Assembly: GCA_028284445.1 (NCBI GenBank)
Contig: JANQRS010000001.1
Span: 1-64,000 of the forward strand
DNA from: Calditrichia bacterium
GTDB taxonomy: Bacteria; Calditrichota; Calditrichia; RBG-13-44-9; J075
Reading direction: 5' to 3'
Length of the DNA stretch: 64,000 bases
The notes under the pieces were generated by a model. The model searched no databases. It was not told the origin of the DNA and saw only the letters and a list, made by a program, of their open reading frames with translations. Position numbers and translations under genes: made by a program. This document shows, one piece after another, positions 8,436-17,022 of the stretch; positions within the stretch are counted from its first letter, which is position 1, and each line of letters begins with the position of its first letter.

Positions 8436-9716
8436 ATGAATCTGCTGACACTGACTTTATCCTATATTCGCCAGCGAAAACTGAGCACTCTGTTGAACGT
8501 GTTTCTGCTCGCACTTGGCATTGGCACAATTGTCGTATTGATGCTCTTCAATCGGCAATTCGAAGATAACATGCTGAAAAACGCCAAAGGAATTGACCTG
8601 GTGGTGGGCGCCAAAGGCAGCCCGATGCAGCTAATCCTTTCCAGTATCTACCACCTTGATGTGCCGACTGGCAATATTCCCCTTCAAGAAGCACAGCAAC
8701 TCATGCGCCACCGCATGATAAAGCAGGCGATTCCCCTTGCGCTCGGCGACAGCTATCGGAATTATCGCATTGTGGGCACCAACCCGGCTTATCTCGCACA
8801 TTACGAAATGACATTTGCGGAAGGAAACGTTTGGGAAAACACCTTCGATGTGGTCGTTGGCGCGAAGGTCGCTGAAGAAGCAGGGATAAAGATCGGCGAT
8901 GAGCTCGTAAGCTCCCACGGCCTTGGCGGTGAAGGTGATGCACATGGAGATCGGCCTCTGAAAGTCAAGGGTATTTTGGCATCTGCCGGTAATGTTGTGG
9001 ATCGTCTGGTATTGACCAGTGTCGAAACTGTCTGGGCAGTCCATGATGAACATTTACCTGGCGAAGACCATGATGAGGATGAGCATGGCCATGGTGAAGA
9101 CGATCATGGACATGATGAGGAAGGGCACGAGGAACACGAGGAAGAGAGAGCGCCTGCAGTTAGTGAAGCGGATCGCCAGATTACATCGCTGTTGCTGCAG
9201 TATCGATCCCCAATGGCCGCCGTCATGTTTCCCCGTTTTGTAAACAGCCGCACCAGTATGCAATCAGCGGCCCCGGCATTTGAAACCAATCGACTCTTTT
9301 CCATGGTTGGGGTCGGTTATGATGCCTTAAACACCTTCGGCTTTATCCTGATGTTTGCGGCGGCACTCAGCGTTTTCGTCGCACTCTACAATGCCCTGAA
9401 AGACCGCAAATACGATCTGGCCATTATGCGCAGCCTTGGTGCATCACGTAGCAAACTGCTCTGGCAAATTTTACTGGAAGGTCTTCTATTAACTGCCATG
9501 GGGGTGATTGCCGGATTGATTCTCGGACACACAGCTGCGCAGATGCTCGGCAACTGGTTTGGTCAGGCGCAACAGCTCAACATGACCGGATGGACCTGGC
9601 TTCCGGAAGAGTGGTGGTTAATTGGTGCAGCACTGCTTATTGGTATTATTTCCGCCGTCATCCCGGCCGTTCAGGCATATCGCACCGATATTTCCCGCAC
9701 GCTGGCCCAGGCTTAA
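8436..9716 (+). CDS. FtsX-type ABC transporter permease with His-rich extracytoplasmic loop
   Basis: Permease of 426 residues in the MacB/LolC/FtsX superfamily. It has an N-terminal membrane helix (about 15-38), a large periplasmic domain (about 40-280), then three C-terminal helices containing the FtsX domain (GFILMFAAALSVFVALYNAL, and a conserved MRSLGASRSKL coupling helix). A loop near residues 205-235 is almost entirely His, Asp and Glu, suggesting divalent metal binding. No ATPase gene is adjacent, so its partner must be encoded elsewhere. The start at 8436 is preferred because the twelve upstream codons are not hydrophobic and break the usual N-terminal topology. Confidence 0.75.
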   Translation: MNLLTLTLSYIRQRKLSTLLNVFLLALGIGTIVVLMLFNRQFEDNMLKNAKGIDLVVGAKGSPMQLILSSIYHLDVPTGNIPLQEAQQLMRHRMIKQAIPLALGDSYRNYRIVGTNPAYLAHYEMTFAEGNVWENTFDVVVGAKVAEEAGIKIGDELVSSHGLGGEGDAHGDRPLKVKGILASAGNVVDRLVLTSVETVWAVHDEHLPGEDHDEDEHGHGEDDHGHDEEGHEEHEEERAPAVSEADRQITSLLLQYRSPMAAVMFPRFVNSRTSMQSAAPAFETNRLFSMVGVGYDALNTFGFILMFAAALSVFVALYNALKDRKYDLAIMRSLGASRSKLLWQILLEGLLLTAMGVIAGLILGHTAAQMLGNWFGQAQQLNMTGWTWLPEEWWLIGAALLIGIISAVIPAVQAYRTDISRTLAQA

Positions 9717-9717
9717 T

Positions 9718-10524
9718 TTATTCGCTGGCAATTTTCGGATGAACCGTTTGCATAAAGCTTTTCTGTGATGCGGCATGGCGGAAAAGTGCCATCCAGGGCT
9801 TCGGTACATCTAAATACAATCCCAACTGCGTAAACTTTCCCCGCATCGCTTCGCAACCATGGGTCAAACCGATTCGCACTGCGACCTGATTGCCTTTTAA
9901 ATGATGAAAAGCAAATGACTGCGTGAGATTGTCACCAATGTACATCTCGCAACCGCCATCGGCAGCATCGATGAGTTCACGAATACTTTGCGGGTCTTTG
10001 GCAGTGCTGATTGCCCGGCGAATGACGCCGTCGCTTTTCAAGGCTACCAACAGTTGCGCCGGCGGAAATATTTCAGTCAGGCGAATTTGATTACCGGTCT
10101 CAGCATTGAATACCTGGAAATAGCGCCCGTAGGAGGGATGCGCGCCCCCCTCGTAATAATATTCAGTTACCACTGTCACTAATGGACCAACAAAGGATAC
10201 TATTTCGTGGGTCGTAGAATTGATACCGTCTTCGCTGACCTCATCGGTGCAAACTGTGCGTTGACGCCTGCTGTCGCTGTTGGTAGCAATGACTTTTCCA
10301 TCCTTTTTGGCAAAGCGCCAGCTCAATGCTGTCTGCGAAAAGCCCATTGGAAAAGACTGCTCTTTTTCCAATGATTGTGATTTTGCTTTCAGCTTTTCCT
10401 GCGGGGCGGCGTGGGCTTGCTCAACGGGCTTTTCAACCGCCTGCGCCGCAGGCTGACTTTCCTGACACGAATAGAAACAGCTCAGAGCTATCAACAAACA
10501 GCTAGCTAAAATTGAGGTTTTCAT
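9718..10524 (-). CDS. DUF3298 (RsiV-like) domain lipoprotein
   Basis: Exported protein of 268 residues. The N-terminus has a signal sequence and candidate lipobox cysteines (LSC at residues 14-16; SC at 19-20), then a low-complexity Ala/Glu/Lys linker. The segment YYYEGGAHPSYGRYFQVFN with a following TGNQIRLTEIF matches DUF3298, the lysozyme-binding fold of RsiV and many bacterial lipoproteins. The ligand is unknown. The gene is convergent with the permease gene; the stops are almost adjacent. Confidence 0.7.
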   Translation of the reverse strand: MKTSILASCLLIALSCFYSCQESQPAAQAVEKPVEQAHAAPQEKLKAKSQSLEKEQSFPMGFSQTALSWRFAKKDGKVIATNSDSRRQRTVCTDEVSEDGINSTTHEIVSFVGPLVTVVTEYYYEGGAHPSYGRYFQVFNAETGNQIRLTEIFPPAQLLVALKSDGVIRRAISTAKDPQSIRELIDAADGGCEMYIGDNLTQSFAFHHLKGNQVAVRIGLTHGCEAMRGKFTQLGLYLDVPKPWMALFRHAASQKSFMQTVHPKIASE

Positions 10525-10749
10525 GCATGGCCTCTCGGCAGAGTTATAACGCTCGTTTGCAGCAAATCGATTTTCTTATTGTGGATCGATTTGCCTTAGC
10601 AGGATTAAGATCTCTGGCTTTTTCGAATATAATTCAATTCATTGAAATAACTAAGAAGCGGTTTGAAAAGATCCCCCCGGCTTTTCTTGTCTCCTGAAAT
10701 CGCTTATATTATTGTAAATATTGACAAACCTAAAGGATGAGTGACTCTC

Positions 10750-11433
10750 ATGGCAGACCACCTTGCATTGGATATTGAAACTGTTCCGGCGGCAGACATC
10801 ACAGAATACAGCGAAGCCATCCAGGAAAAAATTCAGAAAAAAATAGCCCGTAACCAGGAGCGAAATCCCGACTACGACTACAATCTTTTTGCGGCAACAC
10901 ATGGGGATTTTGGCAAAATCATCTGCATATCGATGGGATATATCAATGGCGACCGCATCAAGCTCAAGTCACTCTACGGAAATGATGAGCATAAAATTCT
11001 AAGCGAATTTAATGATGTCTGCAAGAGCATTCGCGGCATCTACATCCATTATAACGGCCTCAATTTTGACATTCCCTTCATTTTGCAACGAATGGCACAC
11101 CACAATATCAAACCTGGCAGCGACAGACTTACCAATTTGCGCAAATTCTGGAAAGAACCGCATTTTGACATCATGCAAATTTACTATAACTGGAACATGC
11201 AAAATGTCATGTCACTTGGCGTTCTTTCTGAACTTCATGGAATTCCCAGCCCTAAGGGCGACCTCAGTGGCGACAAAGTGCACGAGGCTTTCCGCAATGG
11301 TGAATGGGGGAGAATCGTTCGCTACTGCGAATTTGATGTCGGCACAACCCTCAACCTCTACAACAAAATCTATCGCTACGAACCGGTGATGAGCGTTGAC
11401 CAATACGACTTTAGTGGTGAAGGCGAAGGGTAG
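10750..11433 (+). CDS. Predicted 3'-5' exonuclease, PolB-like (DnaQ fold)
   Basis: Protein of about 227 residues matching the predicted 3'-5' exonuclease family related to the proofreading domain of family B DNA polymerases. Catalytic-type motifs are visible: Exo I LALDIETVP near the N-terminus, Exo II YNGLNFDIPF around residue 103, and a terminal RYCEFDVGTTLNLY segment as Exo III. It may act in repair; partners are not evident. A GTG at 10741 three codons upstream is an alternative start, sitting four bases from AAAGG. Confidence 0.8.
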   Translation: MADHLALDIETVPAADITEYSEAIQEKIQKKIARNQERNPDYDYNLFAATHGDFGKIICISMGYINGDRIKLKSLYGNDEHKILSEFNDVCKSIRGIYIHYNGLNFDIPFILQRMAHHNIKPGSDRLTNLRKFWKEPHFDIMQIYYNWNMQNVMSLGVLSELHGIPSPKGDLSGDKVHEAFRNGEWGRIVRYCEFDVGTTLNLYNKIYRYEPVMSVDQYDFSGEGEG

Positions 11434-11506
11434 TTGCAGCAAGAAGACCTGTACAAAACCACTTTTCAAAAACATCCTCATAATCTGGTAATATCATTTT
11501 AAATGC

Positions 11507-11552
11507 GACATCCCCCTTTATCCCCCTTCGAAGGGGGATAAAGGGGGATGTC
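11507..11552. repeat. Perfect 46-bp intergenic palindrome (copy 1 of a dispersed family)
   Basis: GACATCCCCCTTTATCCCCC begins a 23-base arm whose exact reverse complement follows at once, centred at 11529/11530 on TTCGAA. Related palindromes occur at 37060-37096 and 44765-44800. The right arm contains GGGGG directly followed by ATG at 11548-11550, the probable start of the helicase gene. Confidence 0.95.
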
Positions 11553-14325
11553 TGAACGGAAACCGGTCGACACTAAAAAGAACCAAACCCCAATGCCGAC
11601 ATTCCCAACAAACATAAAGTTTTGCCATCCCTGGCGGGAATATCAGGCGCGCGTGCTTGCAGAGCTTGAAGAGCATCTCGACGATGATCGCCTGCATATC
11701 GTAGCCCCGCCCGGCTCCGGCAAAACAGTGCTCGGCCTGGAGGTGCTGCGCCGCCTGGATCATCCGACGCTTATTCTTTCCCCGACACTGACGATACGCA
11801 ATCAGTGGATTGATCGCTTTGTAGAGCTATTTCTTCCCAAGGGAAATGAAAAACCGGATTGGATATCAGACAATTTGCATGCACCAGCCCTAATGACTGT
11901 GACAACCTACCAGGCGCTGCATAGCGTTTTCTCCGGAAAAGACGAACCGGAGGAGGATCTACCGGAAGAGGAAGAAGCGAGTGAGGCAAGAGTTGTCAAA
12001 AAACGGCAGCGGCGGAAACATAGACGCGCAGCACTCATCAAAGCGATCCGCGAGCTTGGCGTCCGGACATTGGTGGTTGACGAAGCCCACCATCTGAAAA
12101 ATGAATGGTGGAAAGCGATATTTAGCCTCATCGATGAAATCGAAAATCCGGTGATTGTCGCACTGACAGCAACACCGCCATACGATGTGGCCTTTTCGGA
12201 ATGGGAACGATACAAAAAGCTCTGCGGCCCGATCGACAGTGAAATCTCGGTGCCGGAACTAATGCTGGAAGAAGATCTTGCCCCTCACCAAGACTATGTC
12301 TATATATCTTACCCAACGGATTCGGAAGCGAGCGAACTAAAAGTATTCCACGAAGAAGTTGATGCCGTCTTCGACGATATCTTCCTCAAAACCAGCTTAT
12401 TCGACTGTGTTATTGAACATCCCTGGATTCTCGATCCCGATGATTATGCGGAATCGATTCTGGATAATCCGGAATTCTATTCCAGCATGATTATCTTTCT
12501 CAAACAGGCCGGCGGCCTGATAGACAATCGCCCGGCCGGCATTCTTGGGGTTCGCGACGAGCGAATTCCGGAGCTGGACAGAGAATGGCTGTCGATCTTT
12601 CTGACCGGCGTTTTTTTTCATAACAATCCGTGTTTTATTCTGGCAGAAGACGACATCAAGGACATTCGCAAGCGTCTGCGCAAGGTCAGCGCTATCGAAC
12701 GGGAGAAAGTCGTGCTCACCGGCAACGCTCGCCTGCAAAAAAAACTGGATAGCAGCGTCAGTAAGCTGGAGAGTATCAGCGAAATAGTCTCGCGTGAAAG
12801 CGCAGCGCTGACGCTTAGCCTGCGTATGGTCATCCTGACAGACTACATTCGCAAAGATGATATGCCAGCCTACATCGGCGACGACCGGCCAATGAATCGC
12901 ATTGGGGTGGTCCCGATTTTTGAGCACCTGCGTCGGCAGTTCAACACCAATATTCGTCTCGGCGTGCTCAGCGGCTCTATGGTGATTATCCCGGAAGAGG
13001 CGATCTTAAAACTGAAGCTCCTTGCAGCTGAGTGGGATATGTCTCAGGAGCTAATAAGCATTTCGCCGCTGAAACATGATCCCCAGTTTGTTTACGTACG
13101 ATTGGCATCCATCGATCAACGTCGCATGGTTGCGCTGATTACCCAGCTTTTCACAGATGGCAACATCACCGTTTTGGTCGGTACAAAATCCCTTCTCGGT
13201 GAAGGATGGGATGCCCCCTGCATCAATTCGCTGATTTTGGCAACCGTTGTCGGTTCTTACGTGCTATCAAATCAGATGCGGGGCCGGGCAATTCGCGTGC
13301 AATTGGACAACCCTGATAAAACGGCAAATATCTGGCACCTGGTATGCGTGGAGCTTGAGCGTTGGGGTTATGGCCACGACCTGAACAATCTTAGACGTCG
13401 CTTCAAGGCCTTTGCCGGCGTAAGATTTTCCAGTCCGGGTATTCAGAACGGCATCAACCGCCTTGACATGTTGCGTGATCGCTATAGCGAAAGCAATGTT
13501 GCCGCTATCAATGAGATGATGTTCGAAAAAGCGCTTGATCGCGAGAAACTTGCCGGTGATTGGGATGCAGCCCTGGCCCATAGCGGCACCGGCTCGCAGA
13601 TGATGCAGGAAGTATTGGCTCCACGTCCCCGCGCACCGCGCGAATTGGTTATTAATCGACAGCGGCAAGCTGCCAAGAAGGATCACTTACAAGTTCTGTG
13701 GAGCGCGATAGCCTTTATCGGCACCTGGTTCCCGGGCCTTATTTTGAAGACCCTGAGATTGCCAAGAATACTCCTCATCATCCCAATTATTGCCGGCATT
13801 TTCCTGGTAGACCGATCTTACGAATGGTATAAGGCCAGCAAAGCACGCCGACAGGTTGATGTAGATGAAATGTCTATCAGTATGATTGGCTATGTTTTCC
13901 TAAAGAGTCTCATTGAAATGAAAGTCATCAAAGATCCAACAGGTCAAATAGAGGTTGTTACGGGCAAAACCCCTGACGGCAAAATCTATTGCCATCTCAA
14001 TGCCGGCACCACCCAGGAACGCACACTTTTCCTGAACGCTGTCTCGGAAGTATTGGCACCGGTCGTTAATCCGCGCTATCTGATCGTATCTACCAGCGGA
14101 GATTTAAATGATATCGATTTGCAATACTATCCATTGCCGACTATTTTTTCCAAGAAACGAAAAAGTGCTAATATTGTTGAGCGGCACTGGCAAAAAACAA
14201 TTGGCCCCTGTGAAGTGGTATTCACCAGAAATCGACAGGGACGGCGGGAACTTCTAACCGCTCGTCTGATGAAAATGGGCCATGCAGAGGACGCTGAACT
14301 TGAGCGAATCAGCGTATGGCGCTAA
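11548..14325 (+). CDS. SF2 DEAD/DEAH-type helicase with C-terminal transmembrane segments
   Basis: Protein of 925 residues. The helicase core shows Walker A APPGSGKT (near residue 53), DEAH (near 176), motif III-like LTATPP (near 205), and the C-terminal lobe motifs LLGEGWDAP (near 550) and QMRGRAIR (near 577). The core is split by a long insertion (about 270-440). Residues about 717-760 form hydrophobic segments, and a soluble domain of about 165 residues follows. The arrangement implies a helicase or translocase tethered to the inner membrane, with an unknown C-terminal domain. The start ATG lies inside a palindromic repeat; M16 at 11593 is the alternative. The cupin gene follows after 14 bases. 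Confidence 0.8.
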   Translation: MSERKPVDTKKNQTPMPTFPTNIKFCHPWREYQARVLAELEEHLDDDRLHIVAPPGSGKTVLGLEVLRRLDHPTLILSPTLTIRNQWIDRFVELFLPKGNEKPDWISDNLHAPALMTVTTYQALHSVFSGKDEPEEDLPEEEEASEARVVKKRQRRKHRRAALIKAIRELGVRTLVVDEAHHLKNEWWKAIFSLIDEIENPVIVALTATPPYDVAFSEWERYKKLCGPIDSEISVPELMLEEDLAPHQDYVYISYPTDSEASELKVFHEEVDAVFDDIFLKTSLFDCVIEHPWILDPDDYAESILDNPEFYSSMIIFLKQAGGLIDNRPAGILGVRDERIPELDREWLSIFLTGVFFHNNPCFILAEDDIKDIRKRLRKVSAIEREKVVLTGNARLQKKLDSSVSKLESISEIVSRESAALTLSLRMVILTDYIRKDDMPAYIGDDRPMNRIGVVPIFEHLRRQFNTNIRLGVLSGSMVIIPEEAILKLKLLAAEWDMSQELISISPLKHDPQFVYVRLASIDQRRMVALITQLFTDGNITVLVGTKSLLGEGWDAPCINSLILATVVGSYVLSNQMRGRAIRVQLDNPDKTANIWHLVCVELERWGYGHDLNNLRRRFKAFAGVRFSSPGIQNGINRLDMLRDRYSESNVAAINEMMFEKALDREKLAGDWDAALAHSGTGSQMMQEVLAPRPRAPRELVINRQRQAAKKDHLQVLWSAIAFIGTWFPGLILKTLRLPRILLIIPIIAGIFLVDRSYEWYKASKARRQVDVDEMSISMIGYVFLKSLIEMKVIKDPTGQIEVVTGKTPDGKIYCHLNAGTTQERTLFLNAVSEVLAPVVNPRYLIVSTSGDLNDIDLQYYPLPTIFSKKRKSANIVERHWQKTIGPCEVVFTRNRQGRRELLTARLMKMGHAEDAELERISVWR

Positions 14326-14339
14326 ACGAGGAGTCACCA

Positions 14340-14666
14340 ATGGAAATTTCCAAATTAGCAGATCGCATTCGCTTTTCTGAAGAGAAGATGCAAAAGGTAC
14401 CGATCTTCGAAACCGACAAACTGTTCTTTGATCACTATTGCCTGCTGCCCGGGCAATTTCAAAAAGTGCATTCCCACGCCGGAGAAGACAAAATTTACCT
14501 GGTCTTGGAAGGCGATGCGACTATTACCATCGGCGAAGAAGAGAAAACGCTGGGTCCGGGCCACGCCGTTATCGCCAGAGCCGGTATCGATCACGGTGTT
14601 CGCAACGATGGCGAGGATAAATTACTGCTTCTCGTTACCATGGCACCACGCCCCGGCGGCAAATAA
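14340..14666 (+). CDS. Cupin domain protein
   Basis: Single-domain cupin of 108 residues. Motif 1 is KVHSHAGEDKIYLVLEG (about residues 42-58) and motif 2 is PGHAVIARAGIDHGVRN (about 74-90), giving the His/Glu set that usually binds one metal ion. The function could be enzymatic or sugar binding and cannot be chosen from sequence. The start at 14340 follows a strong AGGAG; an earlier ATG at 14316 would overlap the helicase gene. The short spacing implies co-transcription with the helicase. Confidence 0.8.
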   Translation: MEISKLADRIRFSEEKMQKVPIFETDKLFFDHYCLLPGQFQKVHSHAGEDKIYLVLEGDATITIGEEEKTLGPGHAVIARAGIDHGVRNDGEDKLLLLVTMAPRPGGK

Positions 14667-14843
14667 TTCCTCATAAAAATAACCGACCAAGCCGCACATT
14701 CGCTCCATTTACAATGGCTGAATATTGCCGATCTTATCTCCCCTGGCCAATATCAGCCATTTACCCACCGCCACTCAGCCAAAAACACCCATTTCTCCTA
14801 GTTGGTATAAAGATTGCTTAAATGACAGTCGATGGTAGAATCA

Positions 14844-14862
14844 GTTAACACGGATCGTTAAC
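14844..14862. promoter_or_regulatory. Inverted repeat GTTAAC-N7-GTTAAC upstream of the LruC lipoprotein gene
   Basis: Two copies of the self-complementary hexamer GTTAAC are separated by 7 bases and lie about 22 bases before the GTG start of the lipoprotein gene. The position suits an operator or part of a promoter. No regulator can be named. Confidence 0.35.
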
Positions 14863-14883
14863 AGTATAACATGGAGAGTTATC

Positions 14884-16959
14884 GTGAAACGGCTAGTCAA
14901 TCTTTTTTTTGTATCCGCCCTTCTTTGCGGTTTTATTGGCCTCTTTTCCTGCAATAGCGCCAATGCGCCCTCGGACGACAACAACACAGATCTGGAAGCG
15001 CCGGAAGATTTCGAATATGATACGCACCAGACTGTCAACGTGCGCTTCGAAGCCCACACCCAGGCTGGGGAACCGATTGGCATGATCCGGTGTCAGATAT
15101 GGAGTGATCTGGAATCTTCGCGCGACCCTGAAGGCAATCCTTTAGCTGTTGGTTTTACCACTGAGGAGGGCATTCTCCAGGCATCTGTCCGCCTGGCGCT
15201 GACACAAGACAGCATTTACCTCAGTATGGATTACATCGGCCAGCTCAGCAACAGCGTAGCCGCTGTCGGGAATGGCAATATTGTGTTCATTCTTGGTGAA
15301 GGCGTTCGGGGACAAAACAAGGCCGGATCTGGCAAGCTGACTTCGGAGAGAAATCTAGGAAAAGCCATCGAAAACTCGTCCAGCCCAACCTTTTCTTACC
15401 TGGGTTCGTGGAATTCCAGCGGCGTTCCCGACTACCTTGAATCGACACCGGGCACAGTGAGTGAGGCCCTTTTGTCATCCATCAACAGTACGCTGGCCAA
15501 TCGATCTTCCGTGCCTACATACAATCCCGATTTGCTCAGCAGCGGCCTACAGACGAATTTACAAATAGAACAAGATACAGACTTATACCTCACTTTTATT
15601 GATGAGGGAACGTGGTATTACGATCCCCTGGTTTTCTACACATACGACACTAATAATCCCCCAAACTCAGCCTCTGATATCACCGACATGACCGTGGTGT
15701 TTCCCTACGTGTGGACCGGTGTTAATCTGGATGCCGGTGACCGCGTTCATCTTGGTAATTTCGAAGCAGGCACAACCGTGGCATTTGCCTTGATCAGACG
15801 CGGATATTCCGGTGGCAACGTTTCAACCGGTTCCGATATTCGCTACTCAGACGTCAACTTAAACTCCGAAAGCAGTGGCAACGAGCAGCATAGCGTGCTG
15901 CTTCAATATGAGGAGCCGACCTCCAAGGTCAGCGATCCTCTTTTTGTTTTCGGTTTCGAAGAGCCAAGCCGGGATTTCTGGTGGGCCGATGATGACTTTA
16001 ACGATTTGATTTTCTATGTAGAATCTGATGTATCCGGCGCCATATCGACAACCGATGTCGCCAGCTTTCCGGATCCGACAATTGCTGATTGTGACGGTGA
16101 CGGTATTCCGGATTATTGGGATGTCTACCCATGTGATGGTAACCGCGCCCTGCAGGTAGCTGTTGACTGGGAAACTGTGGCTTTCGACGACGATTGGCCG
16201 GCATTGGGTGACCTTGATTACAATGACCTCATCATTGATGCACGATACGTGATGACTTGTGACTATAACTACGACTTTACTGACTTTGTTGCCACCTACG
16301 TTATCCGTGCAATGGGCACCGATAAAGAGAATGGCTTCGGTATCATCCTGCCAATTGCACCGGAAAAGGTAGAAAGCGTTTTCGGACAATCCATTACCGG
16401 CAGCGTACACACAATAAACGCCAACGGCACGGAAGCGGGGCAAAGTAATGCTGTGATCATGATTTTTGACGACGGCACCACGCTTATGAATCCCCCGGAG
16501 CCCGGCGCAACGGTGAACACTGAAAAAGGGTATCAATTTGTCGAATACGATACACTGTCAATCCAGGTGGTTTTGACAGAGCCGATTCCCCCGGCAGACA
16601 TGGGATGGCCGCCATACAATCCGTTTATCGTGGTTGATCAAAACCGGGATATTGAGGTGCATTTAAACAACGAAACACCTACGGATCTGGTTGATACCAG
16701 TCTGTTCGGTACTGGGGATGATGCCAGCAATGCCGGATCTGGTGTATACTACAGAACCAGTTCAAATCTAACCTGGGCCTTGAATATTACGGAAAGTTGG
16801 GGCTATCCGTTTGAAGGAATCAGTACCAGCGATGCCTATTATAACTTCAATGGATGGGTATCAAGTGGCGGCGCTTCTTATACCAACTGGTATGAAGCAA
16901 ATTCCTCCACGCGAGATGACAATAAAATTTACAGTGCTTTCGGGATCAGTAAGAAATAG
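14884..16959 (+). CDS. LruC/DUF4114 domain lipoprotein
   Basis: Secreted lipoprotein of 691 residues. The signal peptide ends in a lipobox (GLFSC, Cys near residue 23). The middle carries a DUF4114-like segment (FVFGFEEPSRDFWWADDDFNDL, about 350-372, given here as a landmark), then DCDGDGIPDYWDVYP, a calcium-binding thrombospondin-3-like repeat. The C-terminal half (about 430-690) matches the LruC domain, with DLDYNDLIID near residue 445. LruC proteins are surface-exposed in leptospires and Bacteroidota; their function is unclear. The GTG start is preceded by GGAG, and a strong terminator follows the gene. Confidence 0.85.
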   Translation: MKRLVNLFFVSALLCGFIGLFSCNSANAPSDDNNTDLEAPEDFEYDTHQTVNVRFEAHTQAGEPIGMIRCQIWSDLESSRDPEGNPLAVGFTTEEGILQASVRLALTQDSIYLSMDYIGQLSNSVAAVGNGNIVFILGEGVRGQNKAGSGKLTSERNLGKAIENSSSPTFSYLGSWNSSGVPDYLESTPGTVSEALLSSINSTLANRSSVPTYNPDLLSSGLQTNLQIEQDTDLYLTFIDEGTWYYDPLVFYTYDTNNPPNSASDITDMTVVFPYVWTGVNLDAGDRVHLGNFEAGTTVAFALIRRGYSGGNVSTGSDIRYSDVNLNSESSGNEQHSVLLQYEEPTSKVSDPLFVFGFEEPSRDFWWADDDFNDLIFYVESDVSGAISTTDVASFPDPTIADCDGDGIPDYWDVYPCDGNRALQVAVDWETVAFDDDWPALGDLDYNDLIIDARYVMTCDYNYDFTDFVATYVIRAMGTDKENGFGIILPIAPEKVESVFGQSITGSVHTINANGTEAGQSNAVIMIFDDGTTLMNPPEPGATVNTEKGYQFVEYDTLSIQVVLTEPIPPADMGWPPYNPFIVVDQNRDIEVHLNNETPTDLVDTSLFGTGDDASNAGSGVYYRTSSNLTWALNITESWGYPFEGISTSDAYYNFNGWVSSGGASYTNWYEANSSTRDDNKIYSAFGISKK

Positions 16960-16990
16960 CGCATTGCTCTGAATGCGTTATGGATGAGGA

Positions 16991-17022
16991 CGCGGACAAT
17001 CACTTGATTGTCCGCGTTTTTT
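16991..17022 (+). terminator. Rho-independent terminator after the LruC lipoprotein gene
   Basis: Perfect inverted repeat CGCGGACAATCA / TGATTGTCCGCG (16991-17002 and 17005-17016) followed by six T residues. The left arm and loop also encode the last codons of the convergent AP2 gene, so the hairpin is shared by coding and termination functions. Confidence 0.93.
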
